Part shown: in pieces, positions 1 to 12,253 of the stretch | Layout of the letters: the number at the start of each line of letters is the position of its first letter | Position numbering within the stretch: the stretch's first letter is position 1 | From: Castor canadensis | Lineage: Eukaryota > Chordata > Mammalia > Rodentia > Castoridae | Assembly (NCBI RefSeq): GCF_047511655.1 | Contig: NC_133390.1 | Span: forward strand, 133,539,583 to 133,603,582 | DNA: 64,000 nucleotides | Direction: 5' to 3' | Translations under genes and position numbers: made by a program | The notes under the pieces: generated by a model | The model's input: only the letters and a program-made list of their open reading frames with translations | Told to the model about the DNA's origin: nothing | Database searches by the model: none

Positions 1-339
1 TGAGGGAGAGGCAGGTAGAAGATCAGGAACTTTCATGAACTCATAGTGCTTTGATTAACATAGCTGTACAGCTTTGGGGGCTCAAAATAGAAACTCCCTC
101 ACATCATAAACACATAGCCTCCAGAATGTAGCAGAGAAGTAGCACCATGGGACTGTGAGAACAGAAAGGACTTCTGTGTCCTTTACCACCCAACTGGGCC
201 ACACTCTTTCTCACCTCCATACCTCTATGTATTTGCAGACATACCTCTCCATTGTCCCATTGCCCTCCTATAACCCCTGTATTCACAGCCCAGATTAGCA
301 ATCTGAGCCCATGACAGTAATCAACTGAATTCTGCATAG

Positions 340-1255
340 CCCAACCATGAGACCTGGGTACTAATTCACAACCCTGAGAGATATTTGATGGGATTAGCTG
401 GAGCCCCTCCCCATGTCTGACCCTATCCCCCATGGACAGGAAAATGTGGTGTGGAATGAGGATGTTTCCTCTTAGTCATAGCCTGGATGCAGTTACAGGC
501 AGAATATGTGAGGCAGAATAACATCCTCAATGATGTGTACATTCTAATGTTGTGTATACATTACCTTACAGGGACAAAGGCTTTTTGTAAGAATGAATTA
601 AGATCTTGATACTGGATTTCCTATGCAGGGAACTATTGTAATCACAAAGGGCTCAGAGATAGGAGAGAAGGTTAGCTTTAGAGAAGAGGCCATGATGACA
701 GAAGCAGAGGCTAAAGTGATGTGGCCATAAGCCAATGTTGCAGGAAGTCTTAGAGACTAGAAGGTTAAAAAAAAGAAAAGATCCTACACAGAGCCTCTGG
801 AAGGACCAAGCACTACTGATCCCTGACATCAGTCTTGAGAGCCCTCCTGGACTTCTGACCTCTAATTTTGAAATTACCCATTTGTGATTTAAGGTCCTGA
901 GTTTGTGGTAATATGTTACAGTAGCAATAGGAAACTGATGGAGGTTGAACAACATTGGAATCTTTAAGAGTAATCTAGTCATAGTATGTGATTTATGTCC
1001 TTTCACTTTTAGACGTCTTTAAGATTTTTCAGTATTCATTTTTCTGATGTGTGTCTGGTGTGTGTGTGAATGAGAGAGAGAGAATATTGTAGTATTTTTT
1101 TTTTAGTCAGAAAGAATCCTGGACCACATGACATCAGTTTTCCTCCTATGTAAACCAAGGTTATAGCATCTAAGTAGACAGACAAAGGGCTAGGAGAGAC
1201 AAATCAAAAAGCAAGGGTGTGGCTGGTTCAGAGATGACCTGAGCTCCTGCCCAGT
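340..1255 (-). mobile_element. MaLR-type LTR segment, left arm of a long inverted pair
   Basis: On the minus strand: TAACTGGGCAGG, TTATAACCTTGGTTTACATAGG, TTTCCTATTGCTACTGTAAC, CACAAACTCAGGACCTTAAA, CCTTCCAGAGGCTCTGTGTAGG and ATAAGAGGAAACATCCTCAT. The core resembles ERVL-MaLR LTRs, ancient noncoding retroviral-like LTRs. The segment is the reverse-oriented homologue of 56165-57140. No viral gene is present. Confidence 0.65.
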
Positions 1256-1417
1256 TAAGAAATATGCAAAGTCTTTAATTCCACGCTTTCTAGTACATAA
1301 CCCAGAGGAGGAATGCTGACTTAATGGGCCATAGGGTCTGTAAGAAATAAACCAAGTAGTTTCTTGGAAAATCCCAATAACTTCTAGTGTCAAATTCAGA
1401 GAAAACTTTGTTTGTAC

Positions 1418-1512
1418 TTAGGAGTACTGTGTTTTGAACTCAGGGCCTCATGCTTGCTTGCCAGTTATCTACCACTTACTCTTGCAGCCTTAAAAGTTTT
1501 TTTTTTGAGTTC
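1418..1512 (-). repeat. SINE fragment, antisense tRNA-like part
   Basis: GAGTACTGTGTTTTGAACTC, GGGCCTCATGCTTGCTTGCC and TCTACCACTT, then a T-rich run: the antisense ID-like half of the local composite SINE. Confidence 0.6.
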
Positions 1513-2180
1513 TCATAAAAAAATATGTGCATAATGTAGACAAAAGCATAAACTTTATTCTTGTACCAGATTTACAAGATTAAGTCTCATAAATATTTTA
1601 ATATAGGCCATAATAGCAACAGTAAATATATGAAGTTAAGTGGGTTGTTTATATGAAATTTGATGTGTTTAGAAACTAATCTGACCACTGGTATTCTGTT
1701 TCCAGAGAAAACCGAGTTGAAGTTTTTCACTCCTGCATTCTCCTACAACTGAGCACCGTAAGTGACTTGGGTAGTAGGGAGTTTGGGGCCATACCAGGCT
1801 TGTGTTGGATTTCCTGTAGAATCACCTCCTTCCCAGCTGAACATGTAAGCACATCATCATTAGAAACATAATCTCAGAAGACCTCAAAGGCTTAAGACCT
1901 CAAACATGGTAGACCTCAGATTTGATTCAAGTAAGATCAGCACCCTAGTGTGGTAACCCAGATGTTCATCAGTGCATAAATTCTTGAACACCCTTATTCT
2001 TTTGAATGAGTACAGGTGGGGTGGTTTGTCATGCAGCAAAACCTAACTGAAACATCAGCTCTGAAATCTCTGTTTACTCAGAGTGCTGGAAGGTATAGGG
2101 GAACTCTGCCCAGGGGAACATTGTTTAGTCTCTGAGTCTCAACTAATTTGATTACAAGTGACAGAAATCAAATGAAATCT

Positions 2181-2462
2181 GGCTTATTAAAAAGGCAGAA
2201 TGTACTAGTTCAAAGAATCAAGTTGAACAATTTCAAGTGTGCATTTTGGTCTCAGATTTCTGGAGTCAGATATGTGAACTGCACTCAGTTTCTTTTTTCA
2301 GATCCACTGGAGGTAAGTGTGATGGAAAGTTCCCTTGGTAAAGAAAACAGTGAAGAAGAAAAATCAGTTTAAGGTATTTTTACTGTATACTTTTGGCTTA
2401 TTAAAAAGAGGGAATGTACTAGTTCAAAGAATCAAGTTGAACAATTTCAAGTGTGCTCAGGA
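2181..2462. repeat. Two-copy direct repeat, about 67 bp, 213 bp apart
   Basis: GGCTTATTAAAAAGGCAGAATGTACTAGTT... at 2181-2247 recurs as GGCTTATTAAAAAGAGGGAATGTACTAGTT... at 2394-2460, almost identical including AAAGAATCAAGTTGAACAAT. The short frame over each copy is identical in sequence but has no recognised family. Confidence 0.85.
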
Positions 2463-3519
2463 GTGGATTCAGCCAGCCCAATGGAAGACTCTGGAGCTGA
2501 GTGCCCTGTCACAGTTCATGACTGTTGAGGAAAAGAGTTGTGCCTTTGTAATCACATATAGACCATCCACTAGACAAAGGCAATTCCAAGGACAGGGTGA
2601 GGTCCTTCCTGACTAAGGTTCATGACCACAGAGGGACCCAGAAGCTGAGTGAAGTGAAAAGTACATGTGAAGTCTTTTTCTCATGCATCACTTAGCATGA
2701 CCATATGACTTTCATTTGTTGGCCTATTCACATGGTGTATTACATTGTTTGATTTTCTCCCCTGGAGAGAGCAAGTGAATTTTCTTGATTCACTTGATTC
2801 AGTATAATAGAATTATATTATTCAGTATAATAGAAACAATTATAACTATAAACAATTAGAAATAAATAAAAGAATATTTTTAAAAGGGAATTTGGACTCT
2901 TCAAAATGTTATATAACCTTGGCTTATGAAAACACAGATACAGAAAAGGGAATACAAATGGAAAAATGAGACATATTGAAAATATTCCAGGAATGGGAGG
3001 AGTGGAAGATAAAGGAGAATGATGGAGGTGGTGAATTCAACTATGATATACTGTAAGAACTTTTGTAAATGTCACAATGTACCCCAATTCAAAAATAATA
3101 TGATAATAAGAAAAGAGGGAATATAGTTGGTAACACATGACAGCATTTAACATATCCAAACGGGAGGAACAAGCAAGGGCGTAACATGTGTTTTTGAACT
3201 AACATGCAGGCCCCTTGGATGCTGCTAATTCCTGGGAATAAAAAGACAAAATAACAACATTGCTCCCTGAAAGTACAGATATATGACTGATTTGCTTAAA
3301 ATGGGGGACTGGAATAACATTATCCTTATTTGTAGATTTCCCATGTAGTTAGAAAGCTCAGATAAATCAACTTAAATATTATGAAAATGAATATTGGTGT
3401 TGAGCAAAAATGCAAACATTGACAGCTTTCCAACATACTAGCAAAAAAATAACTAGAGACTATGAAGGATAAATCCAACTTAGAGTGGCAACAAAAGATA
3501 CAGCAGTGTCCTGAAAAAG

Positions 3520-3785
3520 AAATATGCTTTGTGCACTAATGCTCAGAGCACGGTTATTCCCAATAGTGTAAAGTTTCTTCCCCTGCCCCCATTTGTCATG
3601 ACATGAACAGAATCCTTTTCCATATACTCCCACCACCATAGTGTACTGCATGGTTGTGTTCCCAGACTCAGTGGAACCAAGCTCTATGGACTGACACCTC
3701 TGAAACTATGAATTAAAATAAGTCCTTCCTCCATGAAGTACTTTCACTCAGGTATTTGCTCACATTGACAGAAATCTGACAAGTA
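3520..3785. mobile_element. Probable MaLR (ORR1/MT-like) LTR fragment
   Basis: GAAACTATGAATTAAAATAAGTCCTTCCTCC, CAGGTATTTGCTCACATTGA and the polyadenylation-like AATAAG resemble the 3' part of rodent MaLR LTRs. No coding sequence. Confidence 0.5.
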
Positions 3786-4334
3786 CATGCATTCTCTGGC
3801 AAGAAGTGAGAGAAGGTAGAGAGGCAATATGGCTCACAAAATGAATTGATGGGTCAGTTACCTCTGGAAGGAGGGATAAAATAAAATAAAGTCAGACTTG
3901 ATTGATCACTGAATAGAAAAAACTTGAGCCACACATCCTACCACAGAACCTAAGAGGCCTGTTTCCTAGGAGGGGCAGACATCAGGCATGTGGACATGTG
4001 GAATGGAGTGTGCCACGTGGATATATACACAGGGATGTTAATGACTCTCCAGTCCTCTCTAACCTGTCTTGAGGCCAGGTCTCCTTTCTAGGCAGAACCT
4101 GGGAGAGCCTTCTCTGAGATGCTGACCAGTGAAGAACAAATTCTAAATATGCTAATCTAAGGACACTAGCATTAGGGAATCCACACTGAAATAGCCAGGT
4201 CATTGTATAGTGGAGACAACAGTTCACTACTCTGCTCCATGGCCAGGCTTTCCCATCACCTGTTTCCTCCCTCTTTAAATGAGCCCACAACCCCATCATC
4301 AGACATCAACAAAATCTCCTAATATAAAGCACAA

Positions 4335-4560
4335 GCACACAACAAGATGAAGTGAGACATCCTGACAAAAAAGAAAAGCAATGGAACTCTACATCCACCA
4401 GAAAGACTGCTATTAAAGACCAGCAACCCCAAAGACAAGGATGGAGAACAGACAGCACTCTCACACCTTGCTATGGGAGTGTAACAGGCACAGTCACGTT
4501 AGCCAAGTGTTTTACAATACTGAAAGCACTCTGGCTCCTTTACACGCTGTTCTCTGACTT
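4335..4560 (+). mobile_element. Possible old LINE-1 3' fragment
   Basis: ATGGAGAACAGACAGCACTC, TGGGAGTGTAACAGGCACAG and TTTTACAATACTGAAAGCAC resemble a diverged L1 ORF2 C-terminal/3' region. Recognition is from short motifs only. Confidence 0.35.
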
Positions 4561-4904
4561 GTTAAAATTAAGTCATACAAAAAGTCTTAGAGGGAGATTA
4601 TACTCGGGGTGCTTAGTGAGGAGAGATGGAAACAGTGTGAACAAGCCTGCTGTTTGTCCACGAAATGGAGCCTATGAGAAAGAGGAGACATTTGGAGGTT
4701 GAATTTGGACCTGGGTGTGAGAACAAAGTGCTACAACTCCATCTTGAGCATATTTATGGTGTTGATGACCCCAGAGAAGTGAAGAGTTCATTTCTGGACA
4801 TTTTAACTTGACTCAAGCTTTGGAAATCAGGAGAGAAGTGTGCTTCACAGAGCTGGGAACACAGATCTGATGGTTAACAGAGGCTGGGTCGTATTTATAC
4901 ACAG

Positions 4905-5030
4905 CCGACCCTTAATATCTACTGTGATTTCCCAACCCTAGGATGCTCTATCCCCATAAAAAGTGATAAAGTGGTACAGTATTTGTACATAATTAACACA
5001 CATCTTCCTTTGTACTGTATTTACTGACAT
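4905..5030. mobile_element. Fragment of the same Tigger-related repeat
   Basis: CAGCCGACCCTTAATATCTA, then CATAAAAAGTGATAAAGTGG and CAGTATTTGTACATAATTAA, resembling the left half of the element at 27810. Confidence 0.45.
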
Positions 5031-5100
5031 CTATTAATTGCACAATGGAGTGTCATTGTGATGTTTCCATACATGCATGTAATGTACTTTGACCATGCTC
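5030..5100. repeat. Interspersed repeat piece shared with 26880-26960
   Basis: TATTAATTGCACAATGGAGTG ... TCATTGTGATGTTTCCATAC matches ATATTAATTGTACAAAGGGGTTTCATTGTGATATTTC at about 26893. Family unknown; possibly an L1 3' end. Confidence 0.5.
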
Positions 5101-5189
5101 ACTCTCTCTATTACTCATTATTACCTCCTTTCTGCCTCCTGCTTTCCCTCTTCCATATGCTAATACTTTCATGTCCTTTTCTTCTCTCT

Positions 5190-5870
5190 CCACAAGAATC
5201 CACATATGAGAGAAAACTTGATACTTGTCTTTGTGGACTGGCTTATTTCACTTATTATGATGATCTCCAGTTCTATTCATTTTCCTGCAATGACAGTATC
5301 ATTCTCCTTTTTCTCCCAAAAGAAAAAATCAGTGGCTAGTCAAATTATGAAATTATTACATCTCTTGGAGAAAATTATGATACAAGGATTGCAAAAGTTT
5401 TTATTCTTTCTTCATAACTTGCCCATAGCATGTATAATTCCCATCAATAGAAGTAAACACTATTAATTTGGGGATTTCTAAAAAAAATCTAGGTTCCTCA
5501 TGAGTGAAACATGGCATATTTGAGTGTCGGATTCTGGCTTATTTCACTTAACACAGTGATCTACAGTTCCATGCGTTTCCCTAAAAATGATAGTTTTATT
5601 CTTCTTTATATCTGCATAATACTCCATGTGTGTATACACCACATTTTCTTTACCTGTTCTTCCATTCTTGTGAACCAAGCCAGATTCCATTATTTGGCCA
5701 TTGTGAATAATGTAATGATAAACATGATTATCTGACTTTGATTTGTTTCAACAACTACACAGAAGTGGAATACAGAGATTACATGGAAGTTCTATTTTAA
5801 TTTTTTGAGGAACTTCCATGTTGATTTCCATAGTGGCTGCACTAATTTACATTCCTCCATAAGTTAAAGT
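5190..5870 (-). mobile_element. Old antisense LINE-1 3' fragments
   Basis: Two similar pieces: TTTCACTTATTATGATGATCTCCAGTTC-like sequence at about 5240-5300 and again at 5530-5600, followed by ATACTCCATGTGTGTATACACC and CATTGTGAATAATG at 5620-5710. These are hallmark reversed ORF2 C-terminal and 3' sequences. Strongly diverged; no coding value. Confidence 0.6.
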
Positions 5871-5945
5871 TTACGAGTGAAATTATGGGGGATGGGAGGG
5901 TTCAAGCTTGATATAAAAATAGACTATTTTCCTAAGTGCTGCTGC

Positions 5946-5950
<5 letters not shown>

Positions 5951-5983
<33 letters not shown>
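5951..5983. repeat. (TA)n microsatellite
   Basis: About 16 TA units, followed immediately by a CA-rich imperfect tract. Confidence 0.95.
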
Positions 5984-5987
<4 letters not shown>

Positions 5988-5992
5988 AACTA

Positions 5993-6300
5993 GACACACA
6001 ATCACATAACCTAACACACACACAAACACACAACAACACACACACAGTCACACATCACCAGACCCCCATAACCACACACACAGTCACATATAACCACATG
6101 TACAAAATAAGTAATAAGCAAACACACAATCTCACATGTGCAATCAAAAATGCACATATCACACAGACATACAATTAAACATAGACACTTCCTGAATCAC
6201 ACACATGTACACAAAAATACACGCACACAGACTAATACACAGTCATACAGTACACACAGTATCACATATGTGCCTACAGCCTCTTCACACACAAAGATTC
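5993..6300. repeat. CA-rich imperfect microsatellite tract
   Basis: Irregular CACACA/ACACAT/CACAGTCACA units for about 300 bases between two antisense L1 fragments. No coding potential. Confidence 0.85.
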
Positions 6301-8990
6301 ATTATTGTGGTAAAACCATGCTCTGTAGATATTTTTTAACATTGGATTTTTCCAATAATATTACTGCATTTATTTTAGGTCTATATCCCCATATGAGGGA
6401 AAACCTACAATATTTGGCCTGCTAAGCCTGGCTAACTTCACTTAAGATGATGTTCTCCAGTGCCATCCATTAACTTGCTAATGACAAAATTTCATTCCGC
6501 TTTGTGGCTGAGTAAAATTCTGTTGTGTATAAATACCACATTTTCTTAATCTTTTCATCAGTAGTGGGCATCTGGGCTGTTTCCATAACTTGAGCATTGT
6601 GAATAGTGCTGCAATAAACATGGGTGTGCAGGTGCCTTTGGAATAATGTGAGTCGCATTCTTTGGCTATACCTCTAGGAGTGATATTACTGGATCATATG
6701 TCAGATCTATGTTTAGTTTTTTAATAAACATCCATATTATTTTCCAAAGTGGTTATGCTAGCTGACATTACCACCAGCCATGTATGTGGGTTCCTTTTTC
6801 CCTGCATCCTCATTTGTTGGTGGTGGTGTTTTTGATAATATCTGCTCTAAAAGATTGAGGTGAAATCTTAGTGTGGTTTTGATTTAGATTTCCTTTATGG
6901 CCAGGGATGATGAGCATTATTTCATATGATTTTTGGCCATTTGGATTTCTTCCTTTGAAAAAGTTCTGTTTAGTTCAATTACCCAGTGCTTTATTGGTTC
7001 ACTGATTTGGGGGAGTTTAGATTTTTGAGTTCCCTGTATATTCTGGTTATCAGTCCTTTGTCTGATGTATAGTGAGCAAATATTTACTCCCACTTTGTGG
7101 GTGGGCTCTTCAGTTTAGACACCATATCTTTTGTTAACCAGAAGCTTTTTAATTTTAAGTAGTCCCATTTGGCCAACCTTAGTTTCTTGCTACTGGAGTT
7201 CTACTGAGGAATTCTTTGCCTATTCCTATTGCTTCCAGAGTATTCCCTAATCTTTCCTATACTAACTTCAGGTAAGTCTTCATATTGTTTTCCAAAGTGG
7301 TTGTACTAGCTTACATTCCCACCAGCAATGTATGAGGGGTCCTTTTCCCCCACATCCTCATTTGTTGTTGGTGGTGTTTTTGATGATAGCTATTCTAACA
7401 GGAGTGAGGTGGAATATTAGTGTGGTTTTGATTTGCATTGCCTTTATGGCCAGTGATGGTGAGCATTTTTTTCATGTGTCTTTTGGCCATTTGGATTTCT
7501 TACTTTGAAAGAGTTCTATTTAGTTCAGTTGCCCACTTTATTAGTTCACTGATTTTGGGGGAGTTTAGATTTTTGAGCTCCCTGTATATTCTTATTATCA
7601 GACCTTTGTCTGATATATGGCCAGCAAATATTTTCACCCACTCTGTGAGTGGTCTTTTCAGTTTAGAGACCATTTCTTTTGTTGTGCAGAAGCTTTTTAA
7701 TTTCATGTGGTCCCTTTTGTCCAACCTTAGTTGTTGAGCTCCTGGAGTTCTACAGAGGAATTCTTTGCCTGTACTTATTGCTTCCATAGTATTCCCTGCT
7801 CTTTCCTGTATTAACTTCAGAGTTTCAGATCTGATATTAATGTCCTTAATTCATATTGAGTTGATACTAGTACAGGGTCAAAGGCATGGATCTACTTTCA
7901 GTTTTCTACAAGCAGCTAACCACTTTTCCCAGCAACATTTGTTGAAGAGGCTGTCTATTCTCCATTGTATGTTTTTGGTGACATTGTCAAAAATAAGGTG
8001 GGCATGGCTGTGTGGATTCATACCCAAGTCCTCTACTATGTTATAGTAGTCTTCATATCTTTTATTGTGACAGTACCATGCTGTTTTTATTGCTATGGCT
8101 TTGTTTTATGTGTTTGAATCCATAGTACAGGTATTGTGATACCTTCAGCATTGCTCTTTTTGCTAAGGATTGCCTTGGATTTTTGCATTTTTTGTTTCCA
8201 AATGAACTTTAGGGCAGATTTTTCAATTTCTGTGATGAATGTCTTGGTGTTTGGATGGGAATTGAGTTGAACATATAGATTGCTTTTGGTAGTATAGCCA
8301 TTTTTACTATGCTGATTCTACCAATCAATGAGGATTGGAGATCTTTCCACATTCTGTAGTATTTTTCAATCTCTTTCTTCAGAGATTTGTAGTTCTCCTT
8401 TAGAGGTCATTCACATCCTTTGTTTTGATTTTTTTGAGGCTAATGTGAATGGAATTCTTTCCATATATTCTTTCTAAATTTATTCATCATTGGTGTATAG
8501 AAAAGCTACTAAATACATTTTGTATCCTGCTTCATTTCTAAAGCTGTTTATGGTATCTGGATGTCTTTGGTTAGTTTTTTGTGTCTTTGAGGTATAGGAT
8601 CATGTCATCTGCAAATAGGGATACTTTGACAGTTTCTTTACCTATTTGCACTCCTTTTATTATTTCTTCTTGCCTTATTGCTCTGGCTAGGATTTCCAGG
8701 ACTGTGTTGAATAGGAGTGGGTAGAGTGGGCAGCATTGTGTCATACCTGATTTTATGGGAAATGGTTTCAGTTTTTCTCCACTAAGTATGATGTTGCCTA
8801 TAGGTTTGTCATATATAGCATTTAGAATATTGAGGTACATTCTTTCTATTCCTAGTTTTCTTAGAGCTGTTATCATGATGTGGTGTTGAATCTTATCAAA
8901 GGCTTTATCTGCACCTATTGAGATGATCAAGTGGTTTTGTGGTTGCTTCTATTAATGTGCTATATTACATTTATTGATTTGCAACTACAA
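6300..8990 (-). mobile_element. Antisense LINE-1 fragment(s), RT to 3' end
   Basis: On the minus strand the RT core is at 8571-8930 ([22 protein letters not shown]), then the ORF2 C-terminal part down to about 6440 (TTDEKIKKMWYLYTTEFYSA). The segment about 6729-7273 is repeated as about 7286-7835, so either a tandem duplication of about 555 bases arose inside one element or two L1s abut. It is diverged, with many stops. The A7 tract of the other copies is also present here (T7 at 8429-8435 on the plus strand). Confidence 0.82.
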
Positions 8991-9039
8991 AAATGCCTCC
9001 TTGATGCTGTCATTAAAAGAAAAATGTTTTTTTTCTTGC

Positions 9040-9295
9040 CATTGTTGGGATGAAAGTTGAATTTGCGGTTTTATTGGCTGAGATTGGGTCTTCCAGGCCA
9101 ATGCTGCCCTGGTACTGCATCCTCCTAATCTTGGCTTCCCACCATAACTGCAATGACAGGCCTGTGTCAACAGTGCGCAGCTGTTGGTTAACATGAGGGT
9201 GTTAATAACTTGTTACCAAGGCTGACTTTGAACTATGATCTTCTTAATCTGTCTCTCAAGTAGCAAGAATTACAGGCATGAGCCACCAGCACTGG
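9040..9295 (-). repeat. Diverged B1-like SINE pair, antisense
   Basis: The first part (9060-9160) has diverged antisense SINE traits; the second (9200-9295) has ACCAAGGCTGACTTTGAACT and AAGAATTACAGGCATGAGCC, a clear antisense B1/7SL signature. Confidence 0.6.
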
Positions 9296-9735
9296 AAATA
9301 ATTTCTATATTTGGTGTGAATCATTTCACTTAGCATAATGTTCTACATTCTCTCATATAGTAGCATGTATGAGAATTCCATTCCTTTTTGATTGAATAAT
9401 ATTCTGATGTTTGGATATTACATATTTGGTTTATCTATTCATTCATTTAAGAACACTTCAGTCACTTCTGTATTTTGCCTATTGTGAATAATGCTGCCAT
9501 GAACATGGGATGCAAGTGTCTGTCCCTAATTTCAAATATTTTTGTATGTACTCTAAAGTGGAATTGCTTTGCTGACTCATCAAAATGTACTTCTTCAGAA
9601 TGAATGAACAAAATTCGCAAATGTGTTGGTTTAATTGCCCAGTGAAATTACATATCATGGTGCTGAGATACATAAAATTGCTGGTCCAATGGATAGTGGA
9701 TGATATGGAAAAGAGACTGTTTGGAGCTTTAAAAA
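9296..9735 (-). mobile_element. Old antisense LINE-1 3' fragment, target of the older L1
   Basis: Reads TTTCACTTAGCATAATGTTC, then CCATTCCTTTTTGATTGAATAATATTC and CTATTGTGAATAATGCTGCCATGAACATGGG, the reversed L1 ORF2 C-terminal region. The older full-length L1 at 9745 inserted at its edge. Confidence 0.6.
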
Positions 9736-10129
9736 TTCTAGACATGAGAGATCCAAGATGGCAACTGGGACACAGCCACAGATCGTGTGAGCTCTGTGAT
9801 CCATGGCCTTTGCTGAGAGGTTGGAGACATGCTTGGCTGAGGTAAAGCACCAGGGACAGCTGAACATCAGCACTCTGAACCCCTAGCTCATGAAAGGCTT
9901 CTCCACACCACGCTATACTAAAAGAATAGCCGGCACTGCACACCAAGCCCTGCCTAATAGGTGCACGGATCTGCTTCTCCATAGGCTGTGAGATTTCTGA
10001 AACTTGGGCCCACTCCTCAGTCCTGCCAGGGCCACTGTCCCCTAAACTCCCACCCCTCAGACCTGCACAATCTCCACCAGAGAGAGCCCTTAAGGCATAC
10101 CAAGCTGGTGATACACACACACACATGAT

Positions 10130-10650
10130 CTCTGCAATCTCCATCAGCCGTGCCCTCAGGCCTGCACGGGCCTGTGTGATCTCCACTCTGCTGGCCTGTG
10201 CCCCTGCACAGGCCTGCATGATCTCTGCTCTGCCAGGACATGCCCCTCAGACCTGCCAAGGTCTGACATGCACAATCTCCATTCCACTGAGCCATGGACC
10301 CCCAAGGCTGCACAGGCCTGCACGATCTCTGCTCTGCCTGGCCACAGCCCCAAGGCCTGCCAAGCCAGGGATCCACACATGTATGATATCCACCAGCTGT
10401 GCCCTCAGGCCTGCACAGGCCTGCATGATCTGTGCTCTGCTGGGCCATGCCCCTAAGTTTTGCCAAGCCTGTGGTCCACACATACACTATCTCTGCTGAG
10501 CCGTGCCCTCATGCCTGCACAGGCCTGCATGATCTTCACCTGGACTGTGTCCCTAAAGCCTGCAAAGCCAGCAATCCACAGACATGCATGATCTCCACTC
10601 CACTAGCCTGCACCCTTCAGGCATGCCAGGCCCATGCTCCAAAGGCCCGC
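10130..10650 (+). repeat. Tandem about 104-bp monomers in the older L1 5'UTR
   Basis: The phrase GGCCTGCATGATCT or close variants recurs at 10211, 10315, 10418 and 10522, a spacing of 103-104 bases, with an extra partial unit at 10169. GC-rich, unlike the flanks. Position directly upstream of ORF1 indicates a monomeric L1 promoter like those known in mouse L1s, but the sequence is unrelated to the about 130-bp monomers of the nested L1. Open antisense and sense frames across it are a by-product of the repeats. Confidence 0.75.
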
Positions 10651-11052
10651 TAGTTCACCTCAATGAATGGCCTCCACTTGTAGGCTGGTGGGACCCCACC
10701 CACCTGCCACCCTCCACAGGAGGGCTCCAAACCTGCCTAAGAGACACACACAGACACGCCTGGATGCTTAAGGAGTAACATAAGAACAACTAAGACTGAA
10801 ATTCTACTGTTCCAGACCTGGTGATTTTTTTTTCTTTTTTCTTTTTCCCTTCTTAAGGGATTTGCTGCCTGGTTTGCTGTTGATCACCCACCATCTCTCC
10901 CATTTTTTCTTTTCCTCTCTTCTCTCTTCATTTCATCTTTCTATCTCTTTCTCTTTTTTATCCTTATCTCTTGGTTTTGTTAGTATTAATATTATAACCC
11001 AGCTAATAGTAAATTAAGCATAGTCCAGGGATAGAAACGGTACCTAGTGGAA

Positions 11053-12253
11053 ATATTGGAAGAAGAAAAAGGGAGGAAACCATTCTACCCCCCAAAATAA
11101 AGTAGTACAGGATTTAGAGTGAAATGAAGAAAATGGATACCCAGATCCAGATTCCAACAAAACAAAGATAAACTACACCAAGGAACCCAATGAGGCCCAC
11201 AAGAACAACCTGAAAGAAGAAATTCTACAAGTAATTAATGAGAATTTCATAGAAATGTTAATATACATGGTCAACCAAAATGTACAGGAGGCACTCAAGA
11301 AATTCAAAGACAACAAAATTAAAGAATATTAGAAAACACAGAAACAAATAAATGAAATTCTAGGAAAACTAAATAAATGTCAAACTGAAATAGAGATCAA
11401 CATAAACAAGGAAATAAATGAATTAAGGGCAAAAATTGGCAATATTAAAGAGGAAGAAACCTACAATATGGAAAACCTCAGAAAAAGAATGAAACAGAAA
11501 TACAAAACAAAACAGAAGGCCATTCCAGCAGAATAGAACACACAGAAGACAGAATCTCAGAACCTGGAGATGAAATGGCAATTAAAGAAAAAAACTGAAG
11601 AACTATTAGTTAAACAACTCAAGATCTGTGAAAAGAAAATGCAAGAACTCACTGACTCCATCAAAAGACCAAACCTGAGAATAATGGGCATTGAAGGAGA
11701 AGAGGTACAAGGAAAAGGAATGAGTAATATATTCAACAAAATAATAACAGAAAAAAATTTCCCAAATCTAGAAAAACCTATGCCCATTCAGGTTCAGGAG
11801 GTCTCCAGAACACTGAACATACTTGACCAAAATGGAAATATCCCATGACATATTATCACTAAAACAACAAGTACAGAGACTAGAGAAAGAATATTGAAGG
11901 CTGTAAGAGAGAAAAAACAAATAACATACAAAGACAAACCCATCAAAATCACACCAGACTTCTCAACAGAAACATTAAAAGCAAGAAGAGCATGGAGTGA
12001 GGTCTTCTGAGCACTTGATGAAAATAACTTCAATCCTAAGATACTCTACCCAGCAAAACTAACATTCCAAATAGATGGAACAATAAACGTCTACCATGAT
12101 AAGCAGAAACTAAAACAATATATGACCATCAAGCCACCACTACAAAAGATTCTCCAAGGAATTCTGCACACAGAAAAACAAAGCAAACAAAACTATGAAG
12201 GGGCAGGCAATACAAAATCACAAGAGAAGAAACAGCAAGAAAGTAAAGAGTAA
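11053..12253 (+). pseudogene. L1 ORF1 relic of the older element
   Basis: ORF1p is the L1 RNA-binding trimeric protein (coiled coil, RRM, C-terminal domain). Recognisable pieces include a lysine/glutamate-rich coiled coil, KRPNLRIMGIEGEE at about 11666-11707 (RRM region) and the C-terminal stretch encoding KAVREKKQITYKDKP near 11900. The start codon is mutated and several stops interrupt the frame (for example TAG near 11330). Borders were set by alignment to the third L1 at 37749. Confidence 0.75.

Noticed and set aside
9479-10487. 246- and 156-codon minus-strand frames
   Set aside because: They run over the GC-rich L1 5'UTR monomers; repetition of a stop-free unit explains the length, and part extends into an unrelated older L1.
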